Of a stretch of DNA of 64,000 bases, positions 55,312 to 63,041 are shown one piece after another. Each line of letters opens with the position of its first letter. The first letter of the stretch is position 1. The stretch comes from Clostridium intestinale DSM 6191 (GTDB lineage Bacteria; Bacillota; Clostridia; Clostridiales; Clostridiaceae). Where the stretch lies: NCBI RefSeq assembly GCF_900130055.1, contig NZ_FQXU01000004.1, forward strand, positions 1 through 64,000, read 5' to 3'. A program made the translations under genes and the position numbers. The notes under the pieces are model-generated. The model was given only the letters and a program-made list of their open reading frames with translations, did no database searches and was not told the DNA's origin.

Positions 55312-56310
55312 ATGAATGTGAAAATAAAAGCGATAGACTATTATCATCCAAAAACAAAATATTCAAACGAATACTTTTTAGATCATTTCTCTAAACAAGG
55401 AGTAGACATTTCTGGGCTTTTAAAAGTTACAGGGAGAAAAGAGAGATATATTTCAGAAGATCCATATGAAAACTCTTTAACTATGGCAATTGAAGCCTGT
55501 ACAAAAGTTTTAAGAACTTCTGATATAGATCCAGCCGATATAAATCTAGTTGTTTTTGTATCCTCGACCCCAGAGTATTTATCTCCTACAAATGCTGTCA
55601 AAATACATGAAGCTTTAGGTTTAGGTAAACAAACTAATGCATATGATATGAACGGTAATTGCTCTGGAATGATAAATGCTTTTGATCAAGTTTGCAGAAC
55701 TATGAAAAGTAATAATAGAATAAAATATACACTTTTAGTTGGCTCAGATTTACTTATTAGATATTCTAGAAAATCCGAAGCTATAACTTATGCTAACTTT
55801 GGCGAATCAGCTTGTGCAGTTTTATTAGAAAATGTTGATAGCGGTCCTTCCGATTTTATAGATAGCTCCTCTTATGTGGACAGTTCTTTAAGCTGCTATA
55901 TAAACTTCCCTCCTGAAGGATTCTCAAATGTTCTTGCAACCGAAGAAGCCCCTGAAAAAGATAATAGAATAATAGAGTGGATAGACTTTAATACAGATGA
56001 TGCTTTTGCAAGTTCTGTAGATTCAATAAATGATATTTTAGGAAGAAATAATTTAACTAAAAATGATGTTAAACTTTATTGTTTATCTCAATTTGCAAAA
56101 AAAAATATTGATATGATTCAAGCTACGCTAGAAGAACCTGTTGAGAAATTCCCTTTTGTAGGAGACAGGTTTGGTTACACAGGTGTAACTAGTCCATTTT
56201 TAGCTTTAGCTGATTCTATAAAAAATGGTAAACTTAAGCCTGGAGACCATGTTATTCTTTGGACAGTAGGCGCTGGAGTAATAGCTTCATGTGTTCTTTT
56301 AAGATATTAA
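55312..56310 (+). CDS. KAS III-like thiolase-fold protein with incomplete active site
   Basis: 332 aa with the 3-oxoacyl-ACP synthase III fold: ISEDPYENSLTMAIEA, VVFVSSTPEYLSPT and the nucleophile Cys117 in MNGNCSGM. The expected HQAN motif reads SQFA (S259 in place of His) and the GNTSAAS motif reads GYTGVTS (Y289 in place of Asn). The decarboxylating triad is thus reduced to Cys, so normal FabH condensation is unlikely; it may make or transfer acyl groups without decarboxylation. It is a single gene with a terminator. Confidence 0.85.
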   Translation: MNVKIKAIDYYHPKTKYSNEYFLDHFSKQGVDISGLLKVTGRKERYISEDPYENSLTMAIEACTKVLRTSDIDPADINLVVFVSSTPEYLSPTNAVKIHEALGLGKQTNAYDMNGNCSGMINAFDQVCRTMKSNNRIKYTLLVGSDLLIRYSRKSEAITYANFGESACAVLLENVDSGPSDFIDSSSYVDSSLSCYINFPPEGFSNVLATEEAPEKDNRIIEWIDFNTDDAFASSVDSINDILGRNNLTKNDVKLYCLSQFAKKNIDMIQATLEEPVEKFPFVGDRFGYTGVTSPFLALADSIKNGKLKPGDHVILWTVGAGVIASCVLLRY

Positions 56311-56312
56311 AT

Positions 56313-56358
56313 AATAAAGAGTTGTTCAAGCCTAAGCTATGGACAACTCTTTATTTCT
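56313..56358 (+). terminator. Terminator of the KAS III-like gene
   Basis: AATAAAGAGTTGT / ACAACTCTTTATT with internal pairing. It ends in TTATTTCTT just before the convergent chitinase stop. Confidence 0.85.
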
Positions 56359-56374
56359 TACATATAAATCACTG

Positions 56375-57922
56375 TTATTGTTGTAGCCATAAAGCCGGTA
56401 CAGAACTTGGTTCCCAACCTAATAATGAGGTATGGGCTTGACGGCACATATAAGTACCTCCATTATAAGTTACTATATCACCAACTTTATATGCATGATT
56501 TGGAACCCATGCATTGTTATTTGTAGAACTTGAAACTGTTACTGATATCTGATTCGAAGTAACCGTTTTACTACCATCACTTAATTCACATTTATATGAA
56601 TAAGTGCCTGGAGTTTTTGATGTAATATTATAGTTAATAGTTTTACTTGCTTGTCCTGGAGTTAAACTTCCTGAGGTTATTACAGTTGTTCCTTCATAAA
56701 TCTTATATGATGTTGCAGTATTATAACCTGGAATTACTGCAGATATTGTATAGTTTCCACTCGTAACAGCTGAAGAGCTTAAAGTTGCTGCTTTAAGTGT
56801 GTTAGTAGGTGAAGTTAAATTATTAAAATAGTTTCTGAAATAGTTTGACCAGTTGTAGTTTGTATACTTATCCCAATTTATTGACCAAGTCATAAGCCCT
56901 CTTAGATTAGGGTATTTATTATTAATCTTATAGCTTCCAACGGTTCCTCCATAAATTAATCCATCTAAAGCGCTTTGAACTTCAGAATTTGAAACATATC
57001 CATTTCCTGCACTATTACAGCTTGGAACACCAATAACAACTTGATCTTGTCTTAATGCTGGGAAGAAGTAATTAGTATCATTATTTACATTAAAGCCAGT
57101 TAATAGCATATCAGCTAAAGATGCGTAAAATTCACCAGTTCCCATGGATTGTGCCTTTCCATTTATATCATTTATTGAACCCGAATTGTAATATTGTACT
57201 TGAACCCAATTTAAAGAATCCCTAAGTCCATAGATTACTGGCAAAAAGGATCCTGCTCTATTATCAACATATGAATTTAATCCGCCATAATAGGTATGTC
57301 CAAGTTGAACAAAAAAAGTTTCAGGTGCCATAGTTAAAACAAAATTCGTACCGTATTTTGCTTTCAATTGTTTTAATGCACTAATAGTATTAACTATAAC
57401 TGGCGTTGTAGGATTCTTAAAATCCTTATCTCCTGCATCTAAATGAAGTGAATGTCCTTCAAAATCTACATCTAATCCATCTAATCCATATCTATCAATA
57501 ATAGTACTTACGGAATTAACAAAACTAGTAACAGCTCCAGCACTTGTTAGTTGAACCTCACCATTTTGTCCTCCTATAGATAGTAAAACCTTTTTTCCTT
57601 TACTTTGAAGATATTGAACATCACTTTTAAATTCAGAATCCGTTGCATTATATGGAGTAAATCTTATATCCCCAGATGTAACTGTAGTTGGTTCTCCAAA
57701 AGAAATATTAATGACGTCAAAGTTTGATGAAACATCTCTAAGTTTAATGTCTCCCGAACCATTATTAAAATTATGCCAATAACCTACTAAGACATGAGTT
57801 GGAATAGCACTTGATGTTACCGCAGATACTGTTTTTGTATTCCCAAGTATTACCCCCGTAACCATAAGAGTTGTCATAGCTATAACTGAAACAGCCTTTT
57901 TAATTAATTTACTTTTAATCAA
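56375..57922 (-). CDS. Secreted chitinase, GH18 with accessory domain and CBM5/12
   Basis: Cleaves chitin outside the cell. A Sec signal peptide (to about residue 34, ...KTVSA) precedes the GH18 barrel with the catalytic DGLDVDFEG and the SIGGQNG strand. After residue ~370 follow an Ig/Fn3-like domain and a C-terminal CBM5/12 (WVPNHAYKVGDIVTYNGGTY...LWLQQ) that binds chitin. The start is TTG at 57922 with AAAGGAGC 8 bp away. The 515-aa length is normal. It is a single gene. Confidence 0.95.
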   Translation of the reverse strand: MIKSKLIKKAVSVIAMTTLMVTGVILGNTKTVSAVTSSAIPTHVLVGYWHNFNNGSGDIKLRDVSSNFDVINISFGEPTTVTSGDIRFTPYNATDSEFKSDVQYLQSKGKKVLLSIGGQNGEVQLTSAGAVTSFVNSVSTIIDRYGLDGLDVDFEGHSLHLDAGDKDFKNPTTPVIVNTISALKQLKAKYGTNFVLTMAPETFFVQLGHTYYGGLNSYVDNRAGSFLPVIYGLRDSLNWVQVQYYNSGSINDINGKAQSMGTGEFYASLADMLLTGFNVNNDTNYFFPALRQDQVVIGVPSCNSAGNGYVSNSEVQSALDGLIYGGTVGSYKINNKYPNLRGLMTWSINWDKYTNYNWSNYFRNYFNNLTSPTNTLKAATLSSSAVTSGNYTISAVIPGYNTATSYKIYEGTTVITSGSLTPGQASKTINYNITSKTPGTYSYKCELSDGSKTVTSNQISVTVSSSTNNNAWVPNHAYKVGDIVTYNGGTYMCRQAHTSLLGWEPSSVPALWLQQ

Positions 57923-58024
57923 AATTTTTCGCTCCTTTTATTTTTTGTATATCATATGGATATTATTGTAGTTTATTCTTTAGTTTCATTACCTAATAAG
58001 CTATTTTCATGATTTACTTTGTAA

Positions 58025-58053
58025 AAGGCACCAAAGTTATCCTTTGGTGCCTT
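58025..58053 (-). terminator. Terminator of the GH3 acyl-adenylase gene
   Basis: AAGGCACCAAAG / CTTTGGTGCCTT with a 5-nt loop, followed by TTTTAC on the minus strand. Confidence 0.85.
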
Positions 58054-58072
58054 CAATATTTATTAATACATT

Positions 58073-59734
58073 CTATAATCTTCTATTGCGCTTTAATATA
58101 TTTAATATGCTTGTATTATTGGTTATAACTCTTGGTATCTTTATCTGATTTTTAGATATTCCTTTATTGAATAAGTATTGTTTAACTGAATTAAATGTCT
58201 TGGGTGCTAGGATTATAACCTTTACCTTTCCTAATCTATTAGTATTTCTCGCTCTATCATAAGCTAAATTAGAATTTTTAATTTCCTTATCTAGTTTTTC
58301 TTCTATCAATCTCACAGTAGAAATAGAAATATCATTTTTAAACTCACAGTAGAAAATATATCTTCCAGGTGTAATAGAATTATCAGGTAATGTTGTATAA
58401 TCAACCAAACTTAAGTTTAAATATTTTATTGTTTTTTTTATTGAATTTGTTATATGTTCTTCATTAGTCTTTTCAGATACCATATTAAGCAGCTGGTTTT
58501 TTCTACATACAAATTCAACCTCTGGACAGCCGTTATAAAATCCTACGACTTTAATAATATCTCCTATCCTATACCTATAAAACCCTGCATAATTAGTAAC
58601 TACTATTTCATATTTTTCACCAAATCTAATCTCATCTAAGCTTAAGGTATCTCCGCTTTCTGTTTCCCCATCTTTAACATGAATGAATTCATAAAAAGCT
58701 GTATCTGGAACAATTACATATCTTATTTTATCCGCATATGGATTAATTCCAATCATAGCTTCACTGGCTGCATAAACAGGAGAATATATAGGTATTGAAT
58801 CTGTATAATGATTTACCTTATCATCATATATAGAAAAGTTCGCTCCTGTTACAGTAGCTATATATGATAGCCTTGGCCATATTCTCTTAGCTATTCCTTC
58901 AAATCCTATTTTAAACTCTTTTTCCAATTCATCCGCTCTAGTAGAATTAGGAGCAATAAGCTTATTTAATTTTTCACTAATAGTCTTATCTATGTTTAAG
59001 TTATTATTTATACGACCTTTCCTTATATCATTTACTAAGTCTTGATGTTTCTCCTCTAAAATTCTCAGTAAGTCTAATATATTTGAAATAAAAATTCCAT
59101 TTATATATGAAAGTCTAGATTCTTCCAATGCAAATAATAAATGCAAGTAATAGGCAGTTTCCTTGTCTTTTATTTCCATGACTTCTATTGGTGAAGTATA
59201 TAAAAATGGTAATAGAGGTTTTATACTTTTAATTCCTCCAGAAGTTGCTGAACAAATAGGTACTCCTCCTTCAGTGTATGTGGTCATCACTATATCAGCT
59301 ATCATTAACCCTTTATCTAACTTCCAAGTATCTTTAAAATTATTATAGGTAAATTTATTAATAAGTAAGGCCATATACTTTGCTGCAACTTTTCTACTGC
59401 TTTTAGCACAAGGGATTAATTTTTGTTTACCTGTAGTTCCTGATGTATGACTAAAATATACTACATCTTCACTAACTAAAACATTTTTCTCTCCATCTGC
59501 CATTCTATTTATATAACTCTCATAATCCTTATATTCACTTAACTTAACCTTATCCTTAAATACTTTTATTGACCTAATGGACTTAAAATTGTACTTAATT
59601 CCAAATTCACTTTTAGAATTGTTTTTTAATATTTTAAATAACAGTTCATTGTTTACCTTACTGTAATTTTCCGTACTTGAGTTGAATTTCTTTTCAACTA
59701 TTCCCCCACCTTGTAGCATCATTTTATATATCAC
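58073..59734 (-). CDS. GH3-family acyl-adenylating enzyme
   Basis: GH3 enzymes (named after plant auxin-responsive proteins, ANL superfamily) adenylate a carboxylic acid and pass it to an amine. The ATP motif HTSGTTGKQKLIP, SPVYAASEAMIGINP and the VVTNYAGFYRYRIGDIIKV segment are clear, and 553 aa is typical. The start is uncertain: GTG 59734 has no RBS, whereas AGGAGGGG (59762-59769) is ideally spaced before an in-frame ATC at 59755. The natural acid and amine substrates are unknown. Confidence 0.9.
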   Translation of the reverse strand: MIYKMMLQGGGIVEKKFNSSTENYSKVNNELLFKILKNNSKSEFGIKYNFKSIRSIKVFKDKVKLSEYKDYESYINRMADGEKNVLVSEDVVYFSHTSGTTGKQKLIPCAKSSRKVAAKYMALLINKFTYNNFKDTWKLDKGLMIADIVMTTYTEGGVPICSATSGGIKSIKPLLPFLYTSPIEVMEIKDKETAYYLHLLFALEESRLSYINGIFISNILDLLRILEEKHQDLVNDIRKGRINNNLNIDKTISEKLNKLIAPNSTRADELEKEFKIGFEGIAKRIWPRLSYIATVTGANFSIYDDKVNHYTDSIPIYSPVYAASEAMIGINPYADKIRYVIVPDTAFYEFIHVKDGETESGDTLSLDEIRFGEKYEIVVTNYAGFYRYRIGDIIKVVGFYNGCPEVEFVCRKNQLLNMVSEKTNEEHITNSIKKTIKYLNLSLVDYTTLPDNSITPGRYIFYCEFKNDISISTVRLIEEKLDKEIKNSNLAYDRARNTNRLGKVKVIILAPKTFNSVKQYLFNKGISKNQIKIPRVITNNTSILNILKRNRRL

Positions 59735-59911
59735 TTTGCTTATTATACTCGTGATAAAACACCCCTCCTAGATTTTCCCATAATTAATATATGAGAAACC
59801 TAGGTGAAGTGCCTATAGGTACTGATAAATATTGTGTTTTTTACCTTTAGTATAGGTTTAAATCCTTTTGGATACTACATTGTCAATTATTCATTTACAG
59901 GAACTAAGTGT

Positions 59912-60505
59912 TTAAATTCCTAACCCACTTCTTATCATTTTCTCAGTAATGTCTAAATAATCTCCATTATATTTTATACTTCCTTTAGCTAATAGTATAG
60001 CTATTCCATGAACCATACTCCACATGGTCAAGATTCTTTCAGTGTACTCAGTGTCATCTATATTAATTTCTTTTAAATATCTTTCAGCAGAATTTTTAAA
60101 TACTTCAAAAGCACTTCCTTCATAAGAATTAAATTTATTTTCTTCTATCTTTATTGGTGTACTATTCCCCCATAAAAACATGAAATTTAAGTATTCTGGA
60201 TTTTCAACCATAAATTTTACATAGGCTTTTCCCATTTCGATGATTTCTTCTTTAGGTGAAAATTTATACTTATTCGTAGATTCTGATAGCGCTATATTAA
60301 AACTTTTCCACACTTTTTTGATAATCTCTTCTATAAGTTCTTCTTTATCTTTAAAATGCTTATATGGCGCAGTATGACTAACTCCACACATACTAGCAAC
60401 CTTTCTTAAAGAGAATTTCTCAAAGCCCTCCCTATTTAACAATAACAATCCTTTATCTATAAGCTCTTGCTTTAAATCTCCATGATGATAATTTTCTCTA
60501 TTCAT
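59912..60505 (-). CDS. TetR-family transcriptional regulator
   Basis: The N-terminal HTH (LRKVASMCGVSHTAPYKHFKDKEELIEEII) is standard, and the helical C-terminal domain is of the WHG/AcrR-like type. The protein is 197 aa. AGGAGG lies 5 bp before the ATG. It is divergent from the flavodoxin-type reductase gene, and two similar 14-bp operator-like sites lie across the shared promoter, so it very probably represses that gene and itself. Confidence 0.93.
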   Translation of the reverse strand: MNRENYHHGDLKQELIDKGLLLLNREGFEKFSLRKVASMCGVSHTAPYKHFKDKEELIEEIIKKVWKSFNIALSESTNKYKFSPKEEIIEMGKAYVKFMVENPEYLNFMFLWGNSTPIKIEENKFNSYEGSAFEVFKNSAERYLKEINIDDTEYTERILTMWSMVHGIAILLAKGSIKYNGDYLDITEKMIRSGLGI

Positions 60506-60558
60506 ATTTTCCTCCTAGAAATAAAAAATATTTCTTTATTAAATTATATCATTATATG

Positions 60559-60587
60559 TTGACAGTGTAAACTTATCGACATATAAT
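60559..60587 (+). promoter_or_regulatory. Consensus promoter of the flavin reductase gene
   Basis: TTGACA (60559-60564), 17 bp, TATAAT (60582-60587). A perfect consensus pair. Confidence 0.9.
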
Positions 60588-60610
60588 GGAATAAAGTTTA
60601 CACCGTAAAC
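60559..60610. promoter_or_regulatory. Two TetR-type operators
   Basis: Site 1 TTGACAGTGTAAAC (60559-60572) overlaps the -35. Site 2 TTTACACCGTAAAC (60597-60610), with GTTTAC-acc-GTAAAC symmetry, overlaps the start of transcription. They share 11 of 14 positions and their starts are 38 bp apart. Confidence 0.65.
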
Positions 60611-60635
60611 ATAGTTTCTTAAGGGGGATTAATAA

Positions 60636-62021
60636 ATGAAAATAATAGTTTTAAACGGAAGTCCAAAAGGTGATATAAGTGTTACTATGCAGTATATCAA
60701 ATATATTCAAAAGAAGTTTCCTAAACATGAACTTAAGATAATTAATATTGCACAGCAAATAAATAAGCTTGAAAAAGACTTGAACTTTTTTGGGGAAGTT
60801 ATAGATGAAATAAATCTTAGTGATGGAGTAATCTGGGCATTTCCTCTTTATTATCACTTAGTTGCATCTCAATATAAAAGATTTATTGAATTAATTTTTG
60901 AAAGAAAAGTTACTAATTCTTTTAAAGGTAAATACGCCTGCGCCTTAGCTACATCAATTCACTTTCAAGATCATACTGCAATAAACTATATAAATGCTAT
61001 TTGTGATGACCTAGACATGAACTTTGTAGATTATTTATCCTTGCATATGGATGATTTAGAAAAAGAAAGCAGTAGAAAACTTATTTTAGCCTTTTATGAA
61101 AATTACTTTAATGCAATTAATAACAAAATTACTACAACTAAAAACTACTCTAAATTATCCCATAATCCAATAGCCTATAAAAGTGAAGCTAATTTTAACA
61201 AAATAGATACTTCTAATAAAAAGTTAACTCTAATAACTGACTCTCTTGAAAATAGCAATCTATCAAATATGATCAATACTTTTAGCTCCTTTTTTATAGA
61301 TGATATAGAAATAATTAATCTTCAAGAAATAGATATAAAAGGTGGCTGCTTAGGTTGCATAAAATGTGGATATAACTATGAGTGTGTTTACACTGGAAAA
61401 GATGAATTTATAGCTTTTTATAATAATAAAATTAGAAATTCAGATATTATAATTTTTTGTGGAAATATTAAAGACAGATATTTATCTTCTCTATGGAAAA
61501 GATTTTTTGATAGAAGCTTCTTTAATACCCATACACCAAGTATTACAGGTAAACAGATTGGATTTATAATATCAGGTCCATTAACTCAAATACCTAATCT
61601 AAAACAAATATTTGAGTCTTATATCCAATGGCAGAGAGCAAATCTAGTAGATTTTGTTACTGATGAATATTCTTCTATAAATGAAATAGATAATCAGCTT
61701 TATGCTTTAGCTTCAAAAGCTATAAACTTATCATTAGCTAATTTTATTAAACCCTCAACTTTCCTTGGTGTTGGAGGTACGAAGATTTTTAGAGATGATA
61801 TTTATGGTAAACTTAGATTTCCTTTTTTAGCAGATTATAAGGCTTATAAGAAATTAGGAATATTCGATTTTTCACATAATTCTCTTAAATATAAAATAAT
61901 GAGTACAATATTTTTAATAATGACTAAATTCCCCAAAATAAAAAATGAAATATATTCAAATCAAATAAAACCCGGTATGATTCAAAATTTAAAGAAGATT
62001 GCCGAAGATCCAAATATATAA
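60636..62021 (+). CDS. Double flavodoxin-fold NAD(P)H-dependent oxidoreductase
   Basis: 461 aa with two flavodoxin-like domains in one chain. Domain 1 begins MKIIVLNGSPKGD and has the FMN-binding region WAFPLYYH; domain 2 (from about residue 195) has GGCLGCIKCGY...C, the Cys-containing loop of NADPH-dependent FMN reductases. A tandem fusion of the two is less common than single-domain forms. Substrates might be quinones, nitroaromatics or xenobiotics. It is controlled by a divergent TetR, and RBS AAGGGGG precedes the ATG. Confidence 0.85.
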   Translation: MKIIVLNGSPKGDISVTMQYIKYIQKKFPKHELKIINIAQQINKLEKDLNFFGEVIDEINLSDGVIWAFPLYYHLVASQYKRFIELIFERKVTNSFKGKYACALATSIHFQDHTAINYINAICDDLDMNFVDYLSLHMDDLEKESSRKLILAFYENYFNAINNKITTTKNYSKLSHNPIAYKSEANFNKIDTSNKKLTLITDSLENSNLSNMINTFSSFFIDDIEIINLQEIDIKGGCLGCIKCGYNYECVYTGKDEFIAFYNNKIRNSDIIIFCGNIKDRYLSSLWKRFFDRSFFNTHTPSITGKQIGFIISGPLTQIPNLKQIFESYIQWQRANLVDFVTDEYSSINEIDNQLYALASKAINLSLANFIKPSTFLGVGGTKIFRDDIYGKLRFPFLADYKAYKKLGIFDFSHNSLKYKIMSTIFLIMTKFPKIKNEIYSNQIKPGMIQNLKKIAEDPNI

Positions 62022-62023
62022 GA

Positions 62024-62062
62024 AAAAAGTTGCCAGTAATAAATAATCACTGGCAACTTTTT
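62024..62062. terminator. Bidirectional terminator between the reductase and CmpB-like genes
   Basis: AAAAAGTTGCCAGT / ACTGGCAACTTTTT, a perfect 14-bp stem with an 11-nt loop. Confidence 0.9.
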
Positions 62063-62747
62063 ATTTTTCAATAACATATATCATATTAGGATATATTTTC
62101 CTTAATACTTCATCTGAATAATGTTTATCTAAATATTTATCAAGAGATGATACCGCTTGTATTCCTTCACGTCTTTCAGTTTGCCTCTCTACTACCAAAC
62201 CTGAAATACCTGTATTAAATATCATAAATATAAATAATACCCATGTTAAAGAAGCTCCTATTCTATTTGGAATTTTTTCGATTAGATTTGATAAAACTGG
62301 ATATATTTGTTTTACCCATATTAGCGCTAATATTCCCCAGAAAAAACAATACAATAAACTAATTCTTCCATTTAAATTAAAATTCATTTGACTATATTCC
62401 CAGGAAACTGTTCCAAATATCTTTTCTTGCACCCAACTGCATAAGTACTCATAGACTCCCCCAACTAACATTCCTCCAAGAAATACCCACAAATCACGTT
62501 TATTATATAACCAATATAAACTCAAAGTTATTATAACAGCTCCAAAGCCATATACAAGATTAAAGGGTCCATATATAAGACCACTTCTGCTCTCAATTCT
62601 AAAGCGTGTTATAATGCACCAAATAGTTTCAATAACCACTCCTAAAATACATCCTATAAAAAAAATCCAAAAAATTTTGTAGCAGTTTAATCCACTAGCA
62701 AAAGATTTATTTGTTTTTTCTAAAGTATTTTTATTATCTTCTATCAT
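62061..62747 (-). CDS. CmpB-like membrane protein (putative ABC transporter permease family)
   Basis: 228 aa with about six hydrophobic segments. FFIGCILGVVIETIWC, GLIYGPFNLVYGFGAV and GGVYEYLCSWVQEKIFGT are the hallmarks of the PF06541-type family, called ABC transporter permease but without a proven role. The C-terminal ~45 residues are soluble. RBS AAAGGAG. It is a single gene. Confidence 0.85.
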   Translation of the reverse strand: MIEDNKNTLEKTNKSFASGLNCYKIFWIFFIGCILGVVIETIWCIITRFRIESRSGLIYGPFNLVYGFGAVIITLSLYWLYNKRDLWVFLGGMLVGGVYEYLCSWVQEKIFGTVSWEYSQMNFNLNGRISLLYCFFWGILALIWVKQIYPVLSNLIEKIPNRIGASLTWVLFIFMIFNTGISGLVVERQTERREGIQAVSSLDKYLDKHYSDEVLRKIYPNMIYVIEK

Positions 62748-62950
62748 CCTACCTTTCTCCTTTAAAATTTCTCTTCCTTCTACTTATATGTATTTATCTG
62801 CTTATATACCATTATTTTTTTAATAATCTCTTCTCAAATCCCCTTTCTCATTCACAATGTATAATTTTAAGCTATATACTTTCTCATGCATTAAAAAACT
62901 TAGAAATGATAAGATAATAGCATTATTTACTAATAAAACTCATGACTATT

Positions 62951-62966
62951 CAACTATATATAGTAT
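62951..62966. promoter_or_regulatory. NrdR box 1
   Basis: CAACTATATATAGTAT, close to the ACACTATATATAGTGT-type NrdR consensus; its centre lies 31 bp from box 2. Confidence 0.75.
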
Positions 62967-62981
62967 TTCAATTTTTGCATT

Positions 62982-62997
62982 CCACAATATATTGTGT
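62982..62997. promoter_or_regulatory. NrdR box 2
   Basis: CCACAATATATTGTGT, nearly perfect palindrome. Two boxes about three helical turns apart upstream of a ribonucleotide reductase gene are the classical NrdR arrangement. Confidence 0.8.
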
Positions 62998-63041
62998 GTA
63001 AAATATATTAATGAAGTTTTTATTTGAAGGAGATTTGTTTT

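Larger units (their letters stand above)
62748..63041. other. Intergenic region upstream of nrdJ
   Basis: It contains the NrdR boxes (62951-62997) and the nrdJ promoter region. The left part is AT-rich without a supportable gene. Confidence 0.5.
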
